64,000 nt of DNA from Mesorhizobium huakuii (GCF_014189455.1 NZ_CP050296.1:2166001-2230000); one strand, 5' to 3'; positions 19,044 through 28,445 are shown, counted from the stretch's first letter. Notes: generated by a model from the letters alone, not told the origin. Translations and numbers: made by a program.

Positions 19044-19125
19044 GGCTGCGCTCGATACCGCTGGACAATTTCCAGCGGGAGCCTTGAATAGGGCACGACA
19101 GTAAGCCGGCCCGCTCCTCAGCCTG

Positions 19126-19581
19126 CTACTTGACGATGACGATGCTGGTGTTGGCCGGCCCGAACGTCTCGACCAACTGGTAGAAATCGGCGGCATTGTC
19201 GGGATGCAGCCGCACGCAGCCATGCGAGGCCGGCTGGCCGAGCCGCTTGATCGCATAGGTGGCGTGCACCGCGTAGCCGCCGCTGAAGAACACCGAGTGC
19301 GGCATCGGCGCGTTGTCGTACTTCTTCGAATACCACATCTCATGCATGCGCGTCGGCTTGAACGAGCCCGTCGGCGTCACATGCGCCCGGTCGCCGGTCG
19401 AAACCTTCCAGGCGAAGGTCGGCCGGCCATCGACCGAGACTTCCATGACCTGCTGTGAAAGCGAGACCCGCGCCACGATCTTGTTGGCGGCATGGGCCGC
19501 GTTGGCGCCGAACAGAAGTGCTGTACCCGTCAGCGCAGCGGCGGTGATGTTGATGAGCTTGGCGGAAATGGTGGTGTGCAT
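19126..19581 (-). CDS. L,D-transpeptidase (YkuD/ErfK family)
   Basis: 151 residues from the ATG at 19581, with GAGGGGAC upstream. A signal peptide (ending AHAA, about residue 31) leads into a short YkuD domain. The catalytic motif SHGCVRL, with the nucleophile cysteine, is intact, and HATYAIKRLG supplies the upstream histidine. Such enzymes make 3-3 peptidoglycan crosslinks or attach outer-membrane proteins in the periplasm. It is a single-domain protein with no LysM module, and stands alone. Confidence 0.9.
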   Translation of the reverse strand: MHTTISAKLINITAAALTGTALLFGANAAHAANKIVARVSLSQQVMEVSVDGRPTFAWKVSTGDRAHVTPTGSFKPTRMHEMWYSKKYDNAPMPHSVFFSGGYAVHATYAIKRLGQPASHGCVRLHPDNAADFYQLVETFGPANTSIVIVK

Positions 19582-19923
19582 GATGTCCCCTCTCTCTGCC
19601 GGTCCGACCGGCTCCAATTCGATGAGCGGCTTATCGCTGCGGCATGTTTCGGACAGATTTCGCGAAATGCTCGTTTATGTTTCGATTATGTTTCCTCTGG
19701 TTAACAAACCAAGCAGCCAGGGCGGGGGCGATCATCGCCCACAAACCGGAGAAAAGAAGCAGAACATAGGTATTCCCCACGAAATGAAAGTTCGAATTGC
19801 CTCTATATGAAAGATCCAGGGTCGATCTCGAAACCAATCGGCAACAAAGCGCAGCTTCGGGCGGCATGATCCGGATACGGGCCGGAACGAAAGTTGACGT
19901 AACGAAAGCAGACGGCAACGACC
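19582..19923. other. Intergenic region without a supported gene
   Basis: These 342 bases are AT-richer than their surroundings (for example around 19675-19720). They separate the L,D-transpeptidase start from the next candidate gene. They probably hold the transpeptidase promoter. I saw no hairpin, repeat copy or convincing reading frame. Confidence 0.5.
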
Positions 19924-20256
19924 ATGGGAACGAAATCGAACACGCGGTCCTGGCTCTTCAGGATCAGCATCGCGGCGGTGGCCATCGGCAGCGTCGGCAC
20001 AGTTGCCGGCGGTCCCGTGGCAAGGCTGGCGGCGATGACCTCGAGCGAGATCTCTACCCTGCACGTCGCCCTGTTTTCCGCCTCGGTCTGGATTGTTTCC
20101 AGCCGGCGCATCGCCCGGCTCAAGGCCCTCTGGCGGGTTGGCCTTCGGTTGCTGGCATTGCGCGGCCCCTCCGGCAACTTGCTGCCGAGAGGACCGAAGG
20201 CCCGCGCCGCTGCGGGGGGCTCCGTGGGCGGCGCGGGCACTTCGGGAGTTTCCTGA
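19924..20256 (+). CDS. Hypothetical small membrane protein (uncertain)
   Basis: 110 residues starting MGTKSNTRSWLFRIS. Two hydrophobic stretches (about residues 10-37 and 46-60) and a basic Gly/Ala-rich tail suggest a small inner-membrane protein. No family is recognised. The ribosome-binding site is weak, and overlapping frames on both strands are also open, so this frame may be chance. It lies 39 bases before a better-supported 56-residue gene on the same strand. Confidence 0.35.
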   Translation: MGTKSNTRSWLFRISIAAVAIGSVGTVAGGPVARLAAMTSSEISTLHVALFSASVWIVSSRRIARLKALWRVGLRLLALRGPSGNLLPRGPKARAAAGGSVGGAGTSGVS

Positions 20257-20295
20257 AGCGACCCGCTTCAAATTTGATTTCTGGGAGTTGGAACG

Positions 20296-20466
20296 ATGAA
20301 AACGAAATTCGCGGCCTCGGTGCTTTCCGCACTGCTTTATGCGCAGGGCCTGCTGGGCTTTGCCGCCCTTGCCACCGTGCTCCTCAAGGACCGCGCCGCC
20401 CACGCAAACGAACTCGTCATGAGCAGCGACATGCCATCGGGTCCGTCGTTGCTGGTGGTACGCTGA
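20296..20466 (+). CDS. Hypothetical small exported or membrane-anchored protein
   Basis: 56 residues, too short for many gene callers: begins MKTKFAASVLSALLYAQ, has one hydrophobic segment (about 8-28), and ends SGPSLLVVR. GGGAG precedes the ATG at a proper distance. It reads like a signal-anchored small protein with a short periplasmic tail. No family recognised. It lies upstream of the convergent degenerate response regulator gene. Confidence 0.5.
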   Translation: MKTKFAASVLSALLYAQGLLGFAALATVLLKDRAAHANELVMSSDMPSGPSLLVVR

Positions 20467-20533
20467 ACTGCAGGAGCATCGGTGAATGGAAAATCCGATG
20501 CTCAGCCAGAAAGATAACCCGAGCGCACTGCCG

Positions 20534-21244
20534 TCAGTCGGAGAATTGCTGCGGCGGATCGAACCGGTAGCCGGCGCCACGTATGGTGGTGATGGTCTCG
20601 GTGTCGAGCTTGCGGCGCAGCCGCACGATGCGCGAATCGATCGAGCGATCGAAGGCGTCGGCATTTTCGGCCGGTGCGGCGGCGATGATGTCGTCACGCG
20701 TCAGCACCTTGCGGGGGCTCGCCAGGAACAGCCTGAGCAGCGCCACCTGACCGGGCGAGAGCTGTTCCTCCGTGCCAGAGCGGTGCATGACGATGGCCGA
20801 TCTCAGATCGACGGTCGCGTTCTCCAGCACGATCAGTTCCTGGGTGCCCCTGCCGCGCCGCGAAAGCAGGCCGCCAACGCGGGCGGCGAGTTCCCTGACA
20901 TTGAGCGGGCTTTCGACGACGTCGGCCGCACCCAGTTCCAGCGCCAGCACCTTGTCGAGGAGATCGGCCGGCCGGCAGATCAGGATGAAATCGGGCCCAG
21001 CCTCGCCGCCCTCGCCTTGGCCGCCATAACGCCTGAGCAGATCCCGCCCCTCCGCCTGGCTGAGACTGTCGCCGACGACGACGACGTCGATGCCTTTGCC
21101 CGCCAACAGCGATTCCGCCTCCCAGGGCTGCCGCGCCTGGCGCACGTCATGGCCTCGCCGCTCGAGATGGTCAGCGAGTTCGGTCGCCACCACTTCGGCG
21201 ACGGAAACAAGCGCAATGACGGCTCGTGCTGCCATGTTTTCCAA
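20534..21244 (-). CDS. OmpR-type winged-helix regulator with a degenerate receiver domain
   Basis: 236 residues (the start may instead be the internal Met at 21235). The C-terminal half is a normal OmpR/PhoB DNA-binding domain (SPGQVALLRLFLASPRKVLT ... RLRRKLDTETITTIRGAGY). The N-terminal half has the receiver fold but not its chemistry: the acidic pair is replaced by the SVAEV region, the conserved lysine region reads ADVVESPL, and only an aspartate in VVVVGDSL aligns near the phosphorylation site. It probably acts without standard phosphorylation. It is divergent from a normal response regulator 85 bp away. Confidence 0.8.
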   Translation of the reverse strand: MENMAARAVIALVSVAEVVATELADHLERRGHDVRQARQPWEAESLLAGKGIDVVVVGDSLSQAEGRDLLRRYGGQGEGGEAGPDFILICRPADLLDKVLALELGAADVVESPLNVRELAARVGGLLSRRGRGTQELIVLENATVDLRSAIVMHRSGTEEQLSPGQVALLRLFLASPRKVLTRDDIIAAAPAENADAFDRSIDSRIVRLRRKLDTETITTIRGAGYRFDPPQQFSD

Positions 21245-21328
21245 CCATTCCCTTGCAACCGGATATGAGTGCTGGACATGATGTTTATACCCAATCTACT
21301 TTCCACTGAAAGTGGCAGCGAGGGCATC

Positions 21329-22054
21329 GTGCGGGCAAGAATTGTTATCGTCGAGGACGAGCCCGACCTGAGGGACGCGGTTGCCGAATATCTCGGCGCC
21401 GCCGGTTATGATGTGGCGACCGCGGAAACCGCGGCCGCCGCGCGCAGCCTGATCGAGACACAAGCCTTCCATCTGGCCATTCTCGACATCGCCATGCCGG
21501 GCGAGGACGGGCTGTCGCTCGGCCGCTGGCTGCGCTCGAAAATGCCGATCGGCATCATCTACGCGACCGCCGCCGGTACCGCGCTCGACCGCATCGTCGG
21601 GCTGGAACTCGGCGCCGACGACTATATCGTCAAGCCATACGAACTGCGCGAAGTGCTGGCGAGGGTCCGCAGCGTGTTGCGCCGCGTTCCGCAGCCGACT
21701 GAGTTGCTCGACAGGAAAGCCAGGACGGACCGCCGTTCCGTTGCCTTCGGCCCGTTCCAGGCCGATCTTGACGGCAGGCTGGTCACTGGCGCCAACGGCG
21801 CGGTGATCGAAATGGCCAAGAGCGAGTTCGACGTGCTGGAGGTTTTCCTGACCCGCGCCAACCGGCTTTTGACGCGCGCCGCGATCTCGGAAGCGATCGG
21901 CTTCACCGAGGATCCGGAATCATCGCGTGCCGTCGACATCCGCATCATGCGCCTGAGAAAGAAGATCGAGGCGGACCCGGCCAACCCGAAATTCCTGCGC
22001 ACGGTGCGTGGCGAAGGCTATATCTTCTCGCTGCCGACCGGCGACAGCAACTGA
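21329..22054 (+). CDS. OmpR-family response regulator
   Basis: 241 residues if translation starts at the GTG at 21329, which has AGGG five bases upstream; ATG codons at 21278 and 21281 would add about 17 residues. The receiver is complete: VEDEPD acidic patch, phosphoacceptor aspartate in AILDIAMPGEDG, switch threonine in YATAAG, and lysine in DDYIVKPYE. The C-terminal winged helix ends VRGEGYIFSLP. It is followed 60 bp later by a hybrid histidine kinase on the same strand, its most likely partner. Confidence 0.9.
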   Translation: MRARIVIVEDEPDLRDAVAEYLGAAGYDVATAETAAAARSLIETQAFHLAILDIAMPGEDGLSLGRWLRSKMPIGIIYATAAGTALDRIVGLELGADDYIVKPYELREVLARVRSVLRRVPQPTELLDRKARTDRRSVAFGPFQADLDGRLVTGANGAVIEMAKSEFDVLEVFLTRANRLLTRAAISEAIGFTEDPESSRAVDIRIMRLRKKIEADPANPKFLRTVRGEGYIFSLPTGDSN

Positions 22055-22114
22055 GCGCCAGACCCACAGGGTTCAGGTTCGCAGCCGTTGCTCGCCGATC
22101 GGATTAGGATTGGC

Positions 22115-24225
22115 ATGACCTTGGAACAACGGCTGAAAATGACGGGCGAAGCGACAAGCACGGATATGCAGGGTTTCAGGCAGGGCGCGGCGATGGCGGC
22201 CGTGCGCGTCGTTCGCCGGCTGCGCGAAGCCGGCGACTGGCAACGCGAGATGGAAGGCATACTGGAAACCCTGTGTCGCGCCATGGAGTGCCAGCGCGGC
22301 ATTCTGTTCCGCTTGCGCGAACTGCCCGGCCAGGGTTTTGCTCAGTCGGTTGCCGCCTACTGGATCGACCCCGACTTCGGCGGAGAGTTGGCGTCACCGA
22401 CCGTCATCATGCAGTCGATCGTCAACTCCGATCCGCTGCTGGAGCGGGTGGCCGAGGACGAACGGCAGGGTAAGATCTTCGCCGGGCACACCCGCGACCT
22501 CGAAGGGTTCCTGAGAACCGATTTCGAAAAGCAGAACATCAAGTCGTTCCTGTCGGTGTCGGTCTTCGCGCACGGCCATCTGTGGGGCACGCTCGCCGTC
22601 AATGACTGCGTCGACGAGCGCGAGTGGACCGACGAGGAAGAGGCAACGCTGCACATCATCGCGCTCGCCATCGGCGACGCCATCGAACACTCGCCCTCCG
22701 ACGCCCATGCCAGCGAAGTGATCCGGCGCACCATGCTGCAGGCCTCGCTCGACGCCATCATCGTCATCGACGAGGCCGGATCGATCATCGAATTCAATCC
22801 GGCCGCCGAAAAGATGTTCGGCTTCCAACGCAGCGACATCCTCGGCAAGGACCTGCTCGACACCGTTGTGCCGGAATACTACCGCAAGGGCTATTCCTCG
22901 GGCGCCGACTACATGTCGGGCGCGGCGCGCCGATGGTCGGCCAGCGGCTGGAGACCGTGACGCAGAACGCCGCCGGCGAGGTGTTTCCTATCGAGCTGAC
23001 GGCGACCGAGATGCGGGTCGCCGACCGCCGCTTGATCTTCGGCTCGATCCGCGACCTGCGCGACAGGCTGCGTGCCGAGGAAGAGATCAACCGGCAGCGC
23101 GAGAAGCTGCACCAGAACGAGAAGATGGCGGCGATGGGCTCGCTGCTTGCGGGCGTTTCGCACGAGCTTAACAACCCCTTGGCGGTGGTGGTCGCGCAAT
23201 CGACGCTGCTGCATGAATTCGCCACCGATCCGCAGACCAAGGTCCGTGCCGAGAAGGTGCGTGCCGCCGCCGAGCGCTGCGGCCGCATCGTCAAGAGCTT
23301 CCTGTCGATGGTCCGGCTTCATCCGGCCGCGCAAGCCGAGACCGATCTAAACCAGGTGATCCGCGCCGCGCTCGAGGTGACTGCCTATGGCGCACGCTCG
23401 AGCGGCATCATCATCGACACCGATTTCGCGCCGGGTCCATTGCTGGCCATGGCCGACGCCGACCACGTGACGCAAGTGGCTGCCAATTTCCTCATCAACA
23501 GCCAGCACGCACTGGCCGGCATTGCCGGCGACCGGCTGATCAAGGTGCGGACCTTCCTCAGCGATCGCGGCAATCCCGGCTTCTCGGTCGAGGACAACGG
23601 ACCCGGCATTCCCGAAGCGATCCGCAACCGCATCTTCGAATCCTATTTCACCACCAAGCCGGTCGGTGTCGGTACCGGCATCGGCCTGTCGATCTCGAAA
23701 TCAATCATCGAACGGCACAATGGCAATGTCTGGTTCGAAGAAGTGCAGCCCAGGGGCGCGCGTTTCGTTGTCCAGTTGCCGGCCATTTCGGCGGGGAACG
23801 CCGCGGCCGGCGAAACCCAGCCGCGCTCGAGCGGCCTGCGTCATGCCCTGATCATCGACGACGAGCCTGACGTTGCGGGCTCCTTGTCCGACATTCTTGA
23901 GTTGATGGGCATCAAGTCGCGGATCGCGCCGGTCTGGGAATCGGGCTCCGCCACCTTGAGCGGCCACATGCCGCCGGACATCGTTTTTTCGGACCTGCGC
24001 ATGCCCGGCACATCAGGCATGGCCATCTACCGCGAACTGCTTGCCGAGAGGCCTGAGTTGGCACGGCGTTTCGTATTGGTTACCGGCGACCTGATCGGCG
24101 CCAAGGCCGAAATCGAGGCCTTGCCGGCGCAGCAGCGGCCGCAGATCCTGGAAAAACCGTTCAGCACGCTGGATGTGCGCAGCGTGCTTTCAACCATTGC
24201 CGAGCAAGCGGCATCGAAGGGATAA
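22115..24225 (+). pseudogene. Soluble hybrid histidine kinase (GAF-PAS-HisKA-HATPase-receiver), frameshifted in this sequence
   Basis: The frame from the ATG at 22115 encodes a GAF domain and the start of a PAS domain up to about 22920. The continuation (APMVGQRLETVTQNAAGEVF onward) is one base out of frame and runs to 24225. Restoring one base gives about 700 residues: GAF, PAS, HisKA with catalytic SHELNNPLAVV, ATPase with VEDNGPGI and GTGIGLSIS, and a C-terminal receiver with IIDDEPD, FSDLRMPG and EKPF. No membrane helix is seen. It follows an OmpR regulator, so it probably senses a cytoplasmic signal. The break is in GC-rich sequence and may be an assembly error. Confidence 0.85.
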
Positions 24226-24259
24226 AAAAGGGCTCCCGGCCGACATGCGGGCGGGAGCC
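24224..24259 (-). terminator. Rho-independent terminator for the leftward small gene
   Basis: GGCTCCCG (24231-24238) and CGGGAGCC (24252-24259) form a stem. Read on the minus strand it is followed by a run of six T, so it terminates the 24347-24757 gene. It abuts the kinase stop codon. Confidence 0.65.
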
Positions 24260-24293
24260 GAAGGGAGCGCTGGAGGAGCGCTCGGGGGAGGTC

Positions 24294-24346
24294 AGAGCAG
24301 GAGCCCGAAGAGGGAACCGGTTTTCGGGATCATGCTTCGACAAAAA
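24294..24346. repeat. Dispersed palindromic repeat, type B
   Basis: The sequence beginning CAGAGCAGGAGCCCGAAGAG, followed by an AACCGGTTTTCGGGATCATGC part, matches the general form of a second rhizobial intergenic palindrome (AGAGCATGATCCCGAAAAGT... type). Only one copy is seen here, and the family assignment is from memory. Confidence 0.5.
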
Positions 24347-24757
24347 TCAGAAAATGTTGGGCGTGTTGGTCAGCGGCGCGGCATTGGCGATCATGCGGAT
24401 CGCACGGGCCTTGTGCGTGCCGGACTGCTGGGCGATGGCGCGCAGGCAATCGACGCTCTCGGCACCCCAGGCCTGGCCCTTGCAAGCGAAGTCGAGCGCC
24501 GGCATCGGCAGGCGAGCGGTCTTGATTGTCGTCGGCGCCCCGTCAACGACGTTGGCCGGCGGGTTCAACGAAGCGAAGGCCGGCCCGACCGTCGGCGTAA
24601 ACGCCATGCCGATGACGGCGCAAGCAGCCAGCGCCATGAACATGGCCATGGGGTGATCGCTGGCGCGTTGGCGTAGGGCCAGTTTCGGGCGGCGGTCAGC
24701 GCGCTCCGGAGCCTGAAGGCGGTGCTCGCTGCTGATGGTCTCGACTTTCGCATGCAT
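24347..24757 (-). CDS. Hypothetical membrane-anchored protein
   Basis: 136 residues from the ATG at 24757, with AAGGGGAAG upstream. A basic N-terminus of about 35 residues is followed by one hydrophobic segment (MAMFMALAACAVIGMAF) ending in an Ala-rich possible cleavage site, then a polar domain of about 75 residues with two cysteines (ALDFACKGQAWGAESVDCLR) that could form a disulfide. It resembles small rhizobial periplasmic proteins of unknown role. No family is named with confidence. Confidence 0.6.
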   Translation of the reverse strand: MHAKVETISSEHRLQAPERADRRPKLALRQRASDHPMAMFMALAACAVIGMAFTPTVGPAFASLNPPANVVDGAPTTIKTARLPMPALDFACKGQAWGAESVDCLRAIAQQSGTHKARAIRMIANAAPLTNTPNIF

Positions 24758-25254
24758 TGTCTTCCCCTTCGCTGCGTTTCTTTTTGATGATGAAACGAAC
24801 TTAATCGCACTTTGTAACAGCACAAAATTGGGGCGGAACTGGCAATGTAACCAGATTGAAACGGAGCTATCGGGCAAAACCGGGCAGAATCGGTCACTCC
24901 GGCTCAAATTTCGCCGGGGCAAGCGAATCTCGGGCCGACCCCGCCAGGCGGTCCCGGCTCAAACGTCTGCCGAACAGCCAATTTGATTGAGTGCCACGAA
25001 CCCTTTTTTACCTCCAGCGAGGCGTCTTGTTCCTCAGCCCGCACGCTTCGTGAAATCGCGCTTGAATGGCGTTTCGGAACCAGGGCTAACACCCGGATTC
25101 TCTGCGATTTTCCTGGCCGGCAGCTGTATCGAATTCAGCCGTGGGCGATTCAAGGAACCTGCCTTGGAATCCTTCGCATTTTCACAAGCCATTGCATTTC
25201 AATGCAAAATATGATTTTATTGAATGATTATTCAACAAAAAGAAGAGACGTTTT
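24758..25254. other. Divergent intergenic region upstream of the Rieske gene
   Basis: These 497 bases separate the small leftward gene from the oxygenase. The part next to the oxygenase is clearly AT-rich and holds the TetR-type palindrome at 25220-25235. Short frames in the rest lack ribosome-binding sites and look like chance. Confidence 0.55.
25220..25235. promoter_or_regulatory. Shared 16-bp palindrome, probable operator of the cluster TetR repressor (site 1)
   Basis: TTGAATGATTATTCAA, with TTGAAT pairing with ATTCAA across four bases, 19 bp before the Rieske start codon. The same pattern recurs at 28275 and 36447, always before genes of the amine catabolic cluster. Confidence 0.7.
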
Positions 25255-26457
25255 ATGAACCCGCACCTCCGTGACGTGGCGATCCCCAACGATTGGGACC
25301 GGCGGGGACTACCGGGCTGGAGTTACCATTCCGATGCCCTTCTCGAGCTCGAGAAGGAACATGTCTTCCGCAATCACTGGCAGATCGTCGGACATGTCAG
25401 CGACATCCCGAACGCCGGCGACTATCTGACCATGGACGTGGTCGGCGAGCGCGCTTTGATCGTTCGCGGCAAGGACGGCGTCGTGCGCGGCTTCAACAAT
25501 ATGTGCCGCCACCGCGGCAGCCGTGTCGTCGCCGACAGCCAGGGCAATTGCAAGAACGCGCTGGTATGCCCGTTCCATGGCTGGGTCTACAATCTGGACG
25601 GCACGCTGCGCGGCGCCGCGCGCCCGCGCTCCTTCCCTGATCTCGACAAGACCGAGTTCGGCCTGATGCAGCTCGACCTCGAAATCTGGATGGGTTTTAT
25701 CTTCATCCGCTTCCGCAATGGCGGACCGCAGCCTTCCGTCGCTGAGCTGATGAAGCCGATCGAGCCCGAATTCGCGCATTACAAGGCCGCCGACATGGTG
25801 CCGTCCTGGGGCATCTGGAGCCAGAAGACCCCGGTCAACTGGAAGTCGGTGCGCGATGTCGACAATGAGGGCTATCACGTCGCCATGGCGCATCCTGCCC
25901 TGCAGGATCTCTATGGCGCGACCTATTTCGACGAGCCTTTCATCAACGGCGTGTCGCGGTCCTTCGCCACCTACAACCCGCATGCCGGCCGCCGCTGGAG
26001 CGTCAAGAACTACGTCAAGATCGCGCCCGAGCCGACGCATCTGCCAGACTATCTGAAGAAGGCCTGGGTCTATTACGGCATCTTCCCCAATGCGGTCATT
26101 TCGGTGATGCCGGAATCCGTGCAGTTCTATCAGGAGTTTCCGCTGTCGACGGGTGAAACCCTGCTGCGCGGCGCCATCTACCGCTACCGCGACGAAAGCC
26201 GCGAGCAGGCCGCCGCCCGATACCTTTCCTTCCGCATCGACCGCGACACCATGTCGGAAGATGTCCAACTGTCGGTGTGGTCGAACGAATCCATGCTCTC
26301 CGAAGCCTTCGAGGGTTTTTACCTCTCCGACCTCGAATACGGCGTGCGCACCCACCACGACCATCTGCGCAAGATGCTGCCGGTGCTCGGCCTGGAAACC
26401 GCGCCCGAGGAGAAGGATATGTGGAATTTGAACGACGCGCTCAGGTCAAGGGGGTAG
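25255..26457 (+). CDS. Rieske non-heme iron oxygenase, alpha subunit (amine/betaine demethylase-like)
   Basis: 400 residues. The Rieske [2Fe-2S] ligands are intact: C84-x-H86 in CRHRG and C105-xx-H108 in CPFHGW. The mononuclear iron motif is visible in DVDNEGYHVAMAH (about 202-214). The closest groups by pattern are enzymes that oxidatively demethylate quaternary or methylated amines (glycine betaine, stachydrine, carnitine), but aromatic substrates cannot be excluded. No reductase or ferredoxin gene is next to it, so an electron donor must come from elsewhere. It opens the amine cluster and carries the TetR-type operator directly upstream. Confidence 0.88.
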   Translation: MNPHLRDVAIPNDWDRRGLPGWSYHSDALLELEKEHVFRNHWQIVGHVSDIPNAGDYLTMDVVGERALIVRGKDGVVRGFNNMCRHRGSRVVADSQGNCKNALVCPFHGWVYNLDGTLRGAARPRSFPDLDKTEFGLMQLDLEIWMGFIFIRFRNGGPQPSVAELMKPIEPEFAHYKAADMVPSWGIWSQKTPVNWKSVRDVDNEGYHVAMAHPALQDLYGATYFDEPFINGVSRSFATYNPHAGRRWSVKNYVKIAPEPTHLPDYLKKAWVYYGIFPNAVISVMPESVQFYQEFPLSTGETLLRGAIYRYRDESREQAAARYLSFRIDRDTMSEDVQLSVWSNESMLSEAFEGFYLSDLEYGVRTHHDHLRKMLPVLGLETAPEEKDMWNLNDALRSRG

Positions 26458-26771
26458 CTTCCTTCTCCCCGTTTCACGGGGAGGTGAGGAGCGGTCCGCA
26501 CAGCGGATGAAAAGCCAACTGCTTGGCTTTTCGAGCGACGAACGCCCGAAGGGCGGATGAGGGGCGGCGCCAGCGCCTCGCGATTGGCTTGCCCTCAAGC
26601 TCAGAAAGCTATCTTCGACTGAAATCTTGTAAGCCGGCGCTGCGACGGCCGGTGAGGTCATCGCCTCAGACGGATGAAGTCCTCGTGCACGGCCAACCGC
26701 CAATGTCGGCGCCGCTCCTCATCCGCCCGTTGGGCACCTTCTCCCCGTTCCACGGGGAGAAGGAAGAGTTG
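26458..26771. repeat. Pair of inverted dispersed repeats (CTTCTCCCCGT type)
   Basis: This 314-base gap holds two hairpins of one family: CTCCCCGT/ACGGGGAG at 26463-26481, and a 12-bp stem starting CCTTCTCCCCGT at 26737-26763. The sequence GGGCGGATGAGGGGCGGCGCC near 26551 reappears reverse-complemented near 26708, so the two copies face each other. The gap lies between the convergent oxygenase and aminotransferase genes and probably also ends their transcription. No gene is supported inside. Confidence 0.7.
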
Positions 26772-28193
26772 TCACCCCCGCCACACACCTTCTTTCCTGA
26801 GATCATCCATGGTCCGCGAAATGCCCTCGCGCAGAATCGCGACCATGTCGTCGATCTGTTCGCGGGTGATGATCAGCGGCGGCGACATCACGCACATGTT
26901 GATCAGCGGCCGCACCAAGAGCCCGAGTTCATGGCAATGGGCATCGATGCGTTTGCCGACATCCTTGTCGAGCTGCAGCGGGTCCTTGCTTTCGCGGTCG
27001 GCAACGCATTCGACGCAGCCCATCAGCCCGGCGCCGCGCACCTCGCCGACCAGCGGCAGTTCTTCCAGCGTCTTCAGCTGCGCCTGGAAATAGGGCGCGA
27101 CCGCCCGCGTATGGGCAAGCACGCCTTCTTCCAGCAGGTCGAGGTTTTTCAGCGCCACGGCGCAGCCGACGGGATGGCTGGTGTAGGTCAGGCCATGGCC
27201 GAACATCGCGTCGGGATGGTTCGAGCGGCGCAGTTCCTGCAGCAGCCGCTCCGAGATGATGACGCCGCCGAGCGGGAAGTAGCCCGAGGTGACGCCCTTG
27301 GCGAAGGTGATCATGTCGGGATCGATGCCGAACACATCGCCCGAGGCGAAGACATGGCCAAGCCGGCCGAAGCCCGTCACCACCTCGTCGGAGACATAGA
27401 GGATGTCGTTGTCGCGGCAGATCTCGCGGATGCGCTTGAGGTAGCCGTCCGGCGGGATGACCACGCCGCCCGATGCCTGCACCGGCTCGCCAACGAAAAC
27501 ACCGATCTTGTCGGCGCCGACACGGGCGACCGTGTCGCGGAACTGGTCGACCAGGAAATCCGTGAAGGCGGCAAGGCTCATGCCGTGCGGACGGCGGAAC
27601 GGATCGGGCGAGGACAGTTTGATCACCAGCTCGTCGGCGCCGTCCATCCAGTCACGGTCGCGCGGGCGGCCGTTGAGCGAGGCCGACAGATAGGTCGAGC
27701 CGTGATAGGCGCCGCCGCGCGACAGGATCAGCTTCTTCTCAGGCCGGCCGCGCACATTGTTGTAGAACTGCATGAAGCGCAGCGCCGTCTCGACGGCCGA
27801 AGAGCCGCCGGTGGTGTAGAAGACATGGCTGAGATCGCCCGGCGCATGGCCGGCGATGCGCATGGCAAGTTCCGCCGACGGCGCGTTCATCGTGTACCAG
27901 GGCGTGTTGTAGGACAGCGCCATCGCCTGGTCGTACATCACCCTGGCCAGTTCCTCGCGGCGGTGGCCGACATTGACGCACCACATGCCGGCAGGCCCGT
28001 CGATCAGCCGCTTGCCGGTATTGTCGGTGATGTAGATGCCATCGCCCTCGCCGATCAGCGCGCGTGCTTCGGTACCTACCGAACCGGCATAAGGCCAGGG
28101 CTGGATGAGATGGCGCTTGCCCAGTTCGACGGCGTCGTCATCCCCGGACGCCGCCATTTCGCTCGCCTTCAGATCTCTCACCGCAGCCATCAT
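26772..28193 (-). CDS. Class III omega-aminotransferase (putrescine/omega-amino acid:pyruvate type)
   Basis: 473 residues from the ATG at 28193; a GTG at 28202 and an ATG at 28190 are alternatives, with GGAG close upstream. It is a full-length PLP fold type I enzyme: YTTGGSSAVETALRF binds the cofactor phosphate, VSDEVVTGFGRLG carries the cofactor aspartate, and ITFAKGVTSGYFPLGG holds the Schiff-base lysine. Such enzymes move a terminal amino group from a diamine or beta/omega-amino acid to pyruvate. It lies divergent from a PotH-like permease with an operator between, which fits oxidation of an imported polyamine-like compound. Confidence 0.88.
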   Translation of the reverse strand: MMAAVRDLKASEMAASGDDDAVELGKRHLIQPWPYAGSVGTEARALIGEGDGIYITDNTGKRLIDGPAGMWCVNVGHRREELARVMYDQAMALSYNTPWYTMNAPSAELAMRIAGHAPGDLSHVFYTTGGSSAVETALRFMQFYNNVRGRPEKKLILSRGGAYHGSTYLSASLNGRPRDRDWMDGADELVIKLSSPDPFRRPHGMSLAAFTDFLVDQFRDTVARVGADKIGVFVGEPVQASGGVVIPPDGYLKRIREICRDNDILYVSDEVVTGFGRLGHVFASGDVFGIDPDMITFAKGVTSGYFPLGGVIISERLLQELRRSNHPDAMFGHGLTYTSHPVGCAVALKNLDLLEEGVLAHTRAVAPYFQAQLKTLEELPLVGEVRGAGLMGCVECVADRESKDPLQLDKDVGKRIDAHCHELGLLVRPLINMCVMSPPLIITREQIDDMVAILREGISRTMDDLRKEGVWRG

Positions 28194-28274
28194 CGTCTCC
28201 ACATCTCTATCAATTTTTTTCGAACTCCAAATTCAGCGTCAAAGCCCGGAAATAGTGGCTTTCTTCACCTGATG

Positions 28275-28290
28275 TTGAATGTTCGTTCAA
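28275..28290. promoter_or_regulatory. Shared 16-bp palindrome (site 2) between aminotransferase and transporter
   Basis: TTGAATGTTCGTTCAA, identical in its outer half-sites to site 1. It lies in the divergent interval about 80 bp before the aminotransferase and 156 bp before the permease, placed to control both. Confidence 0.7.
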
Positions 28291-28445
28291 TCAATATCTC
28301 AGAAATAGCGCTTGATTTCAATCCACGGATGCGCGCATGATGAAAGAAAGCCGGCAAGGGGAACAATAGTCGGCGTCAGCACAATGGGATGCCGCATGGC
28401 GGAAAAGTCCAAGCCCGCAACCGAGATCACCCCCGGGGCCCTGCA

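Noticed and set aside
15760..19068. A 1102-residue open frame on the minus strand opposite the RND pump
   Set aside because: It is antisense to a perfect RND transporter, rich in Arg/His/Asp/Gln as expected of the reverse of GC-rich codons, and matches no family.
22900..22960. Programmed ribosomal frameshift in the hybrid kinase
   Set aside because: No slippery heptamer or downstream structure is evident, and six other one-base breaks in the window point to sequence error.
26458..26771. CRISPR array
   Set aside because: Only two hairpin copies in opposite orientation, with no regular spacers and no cas genes.
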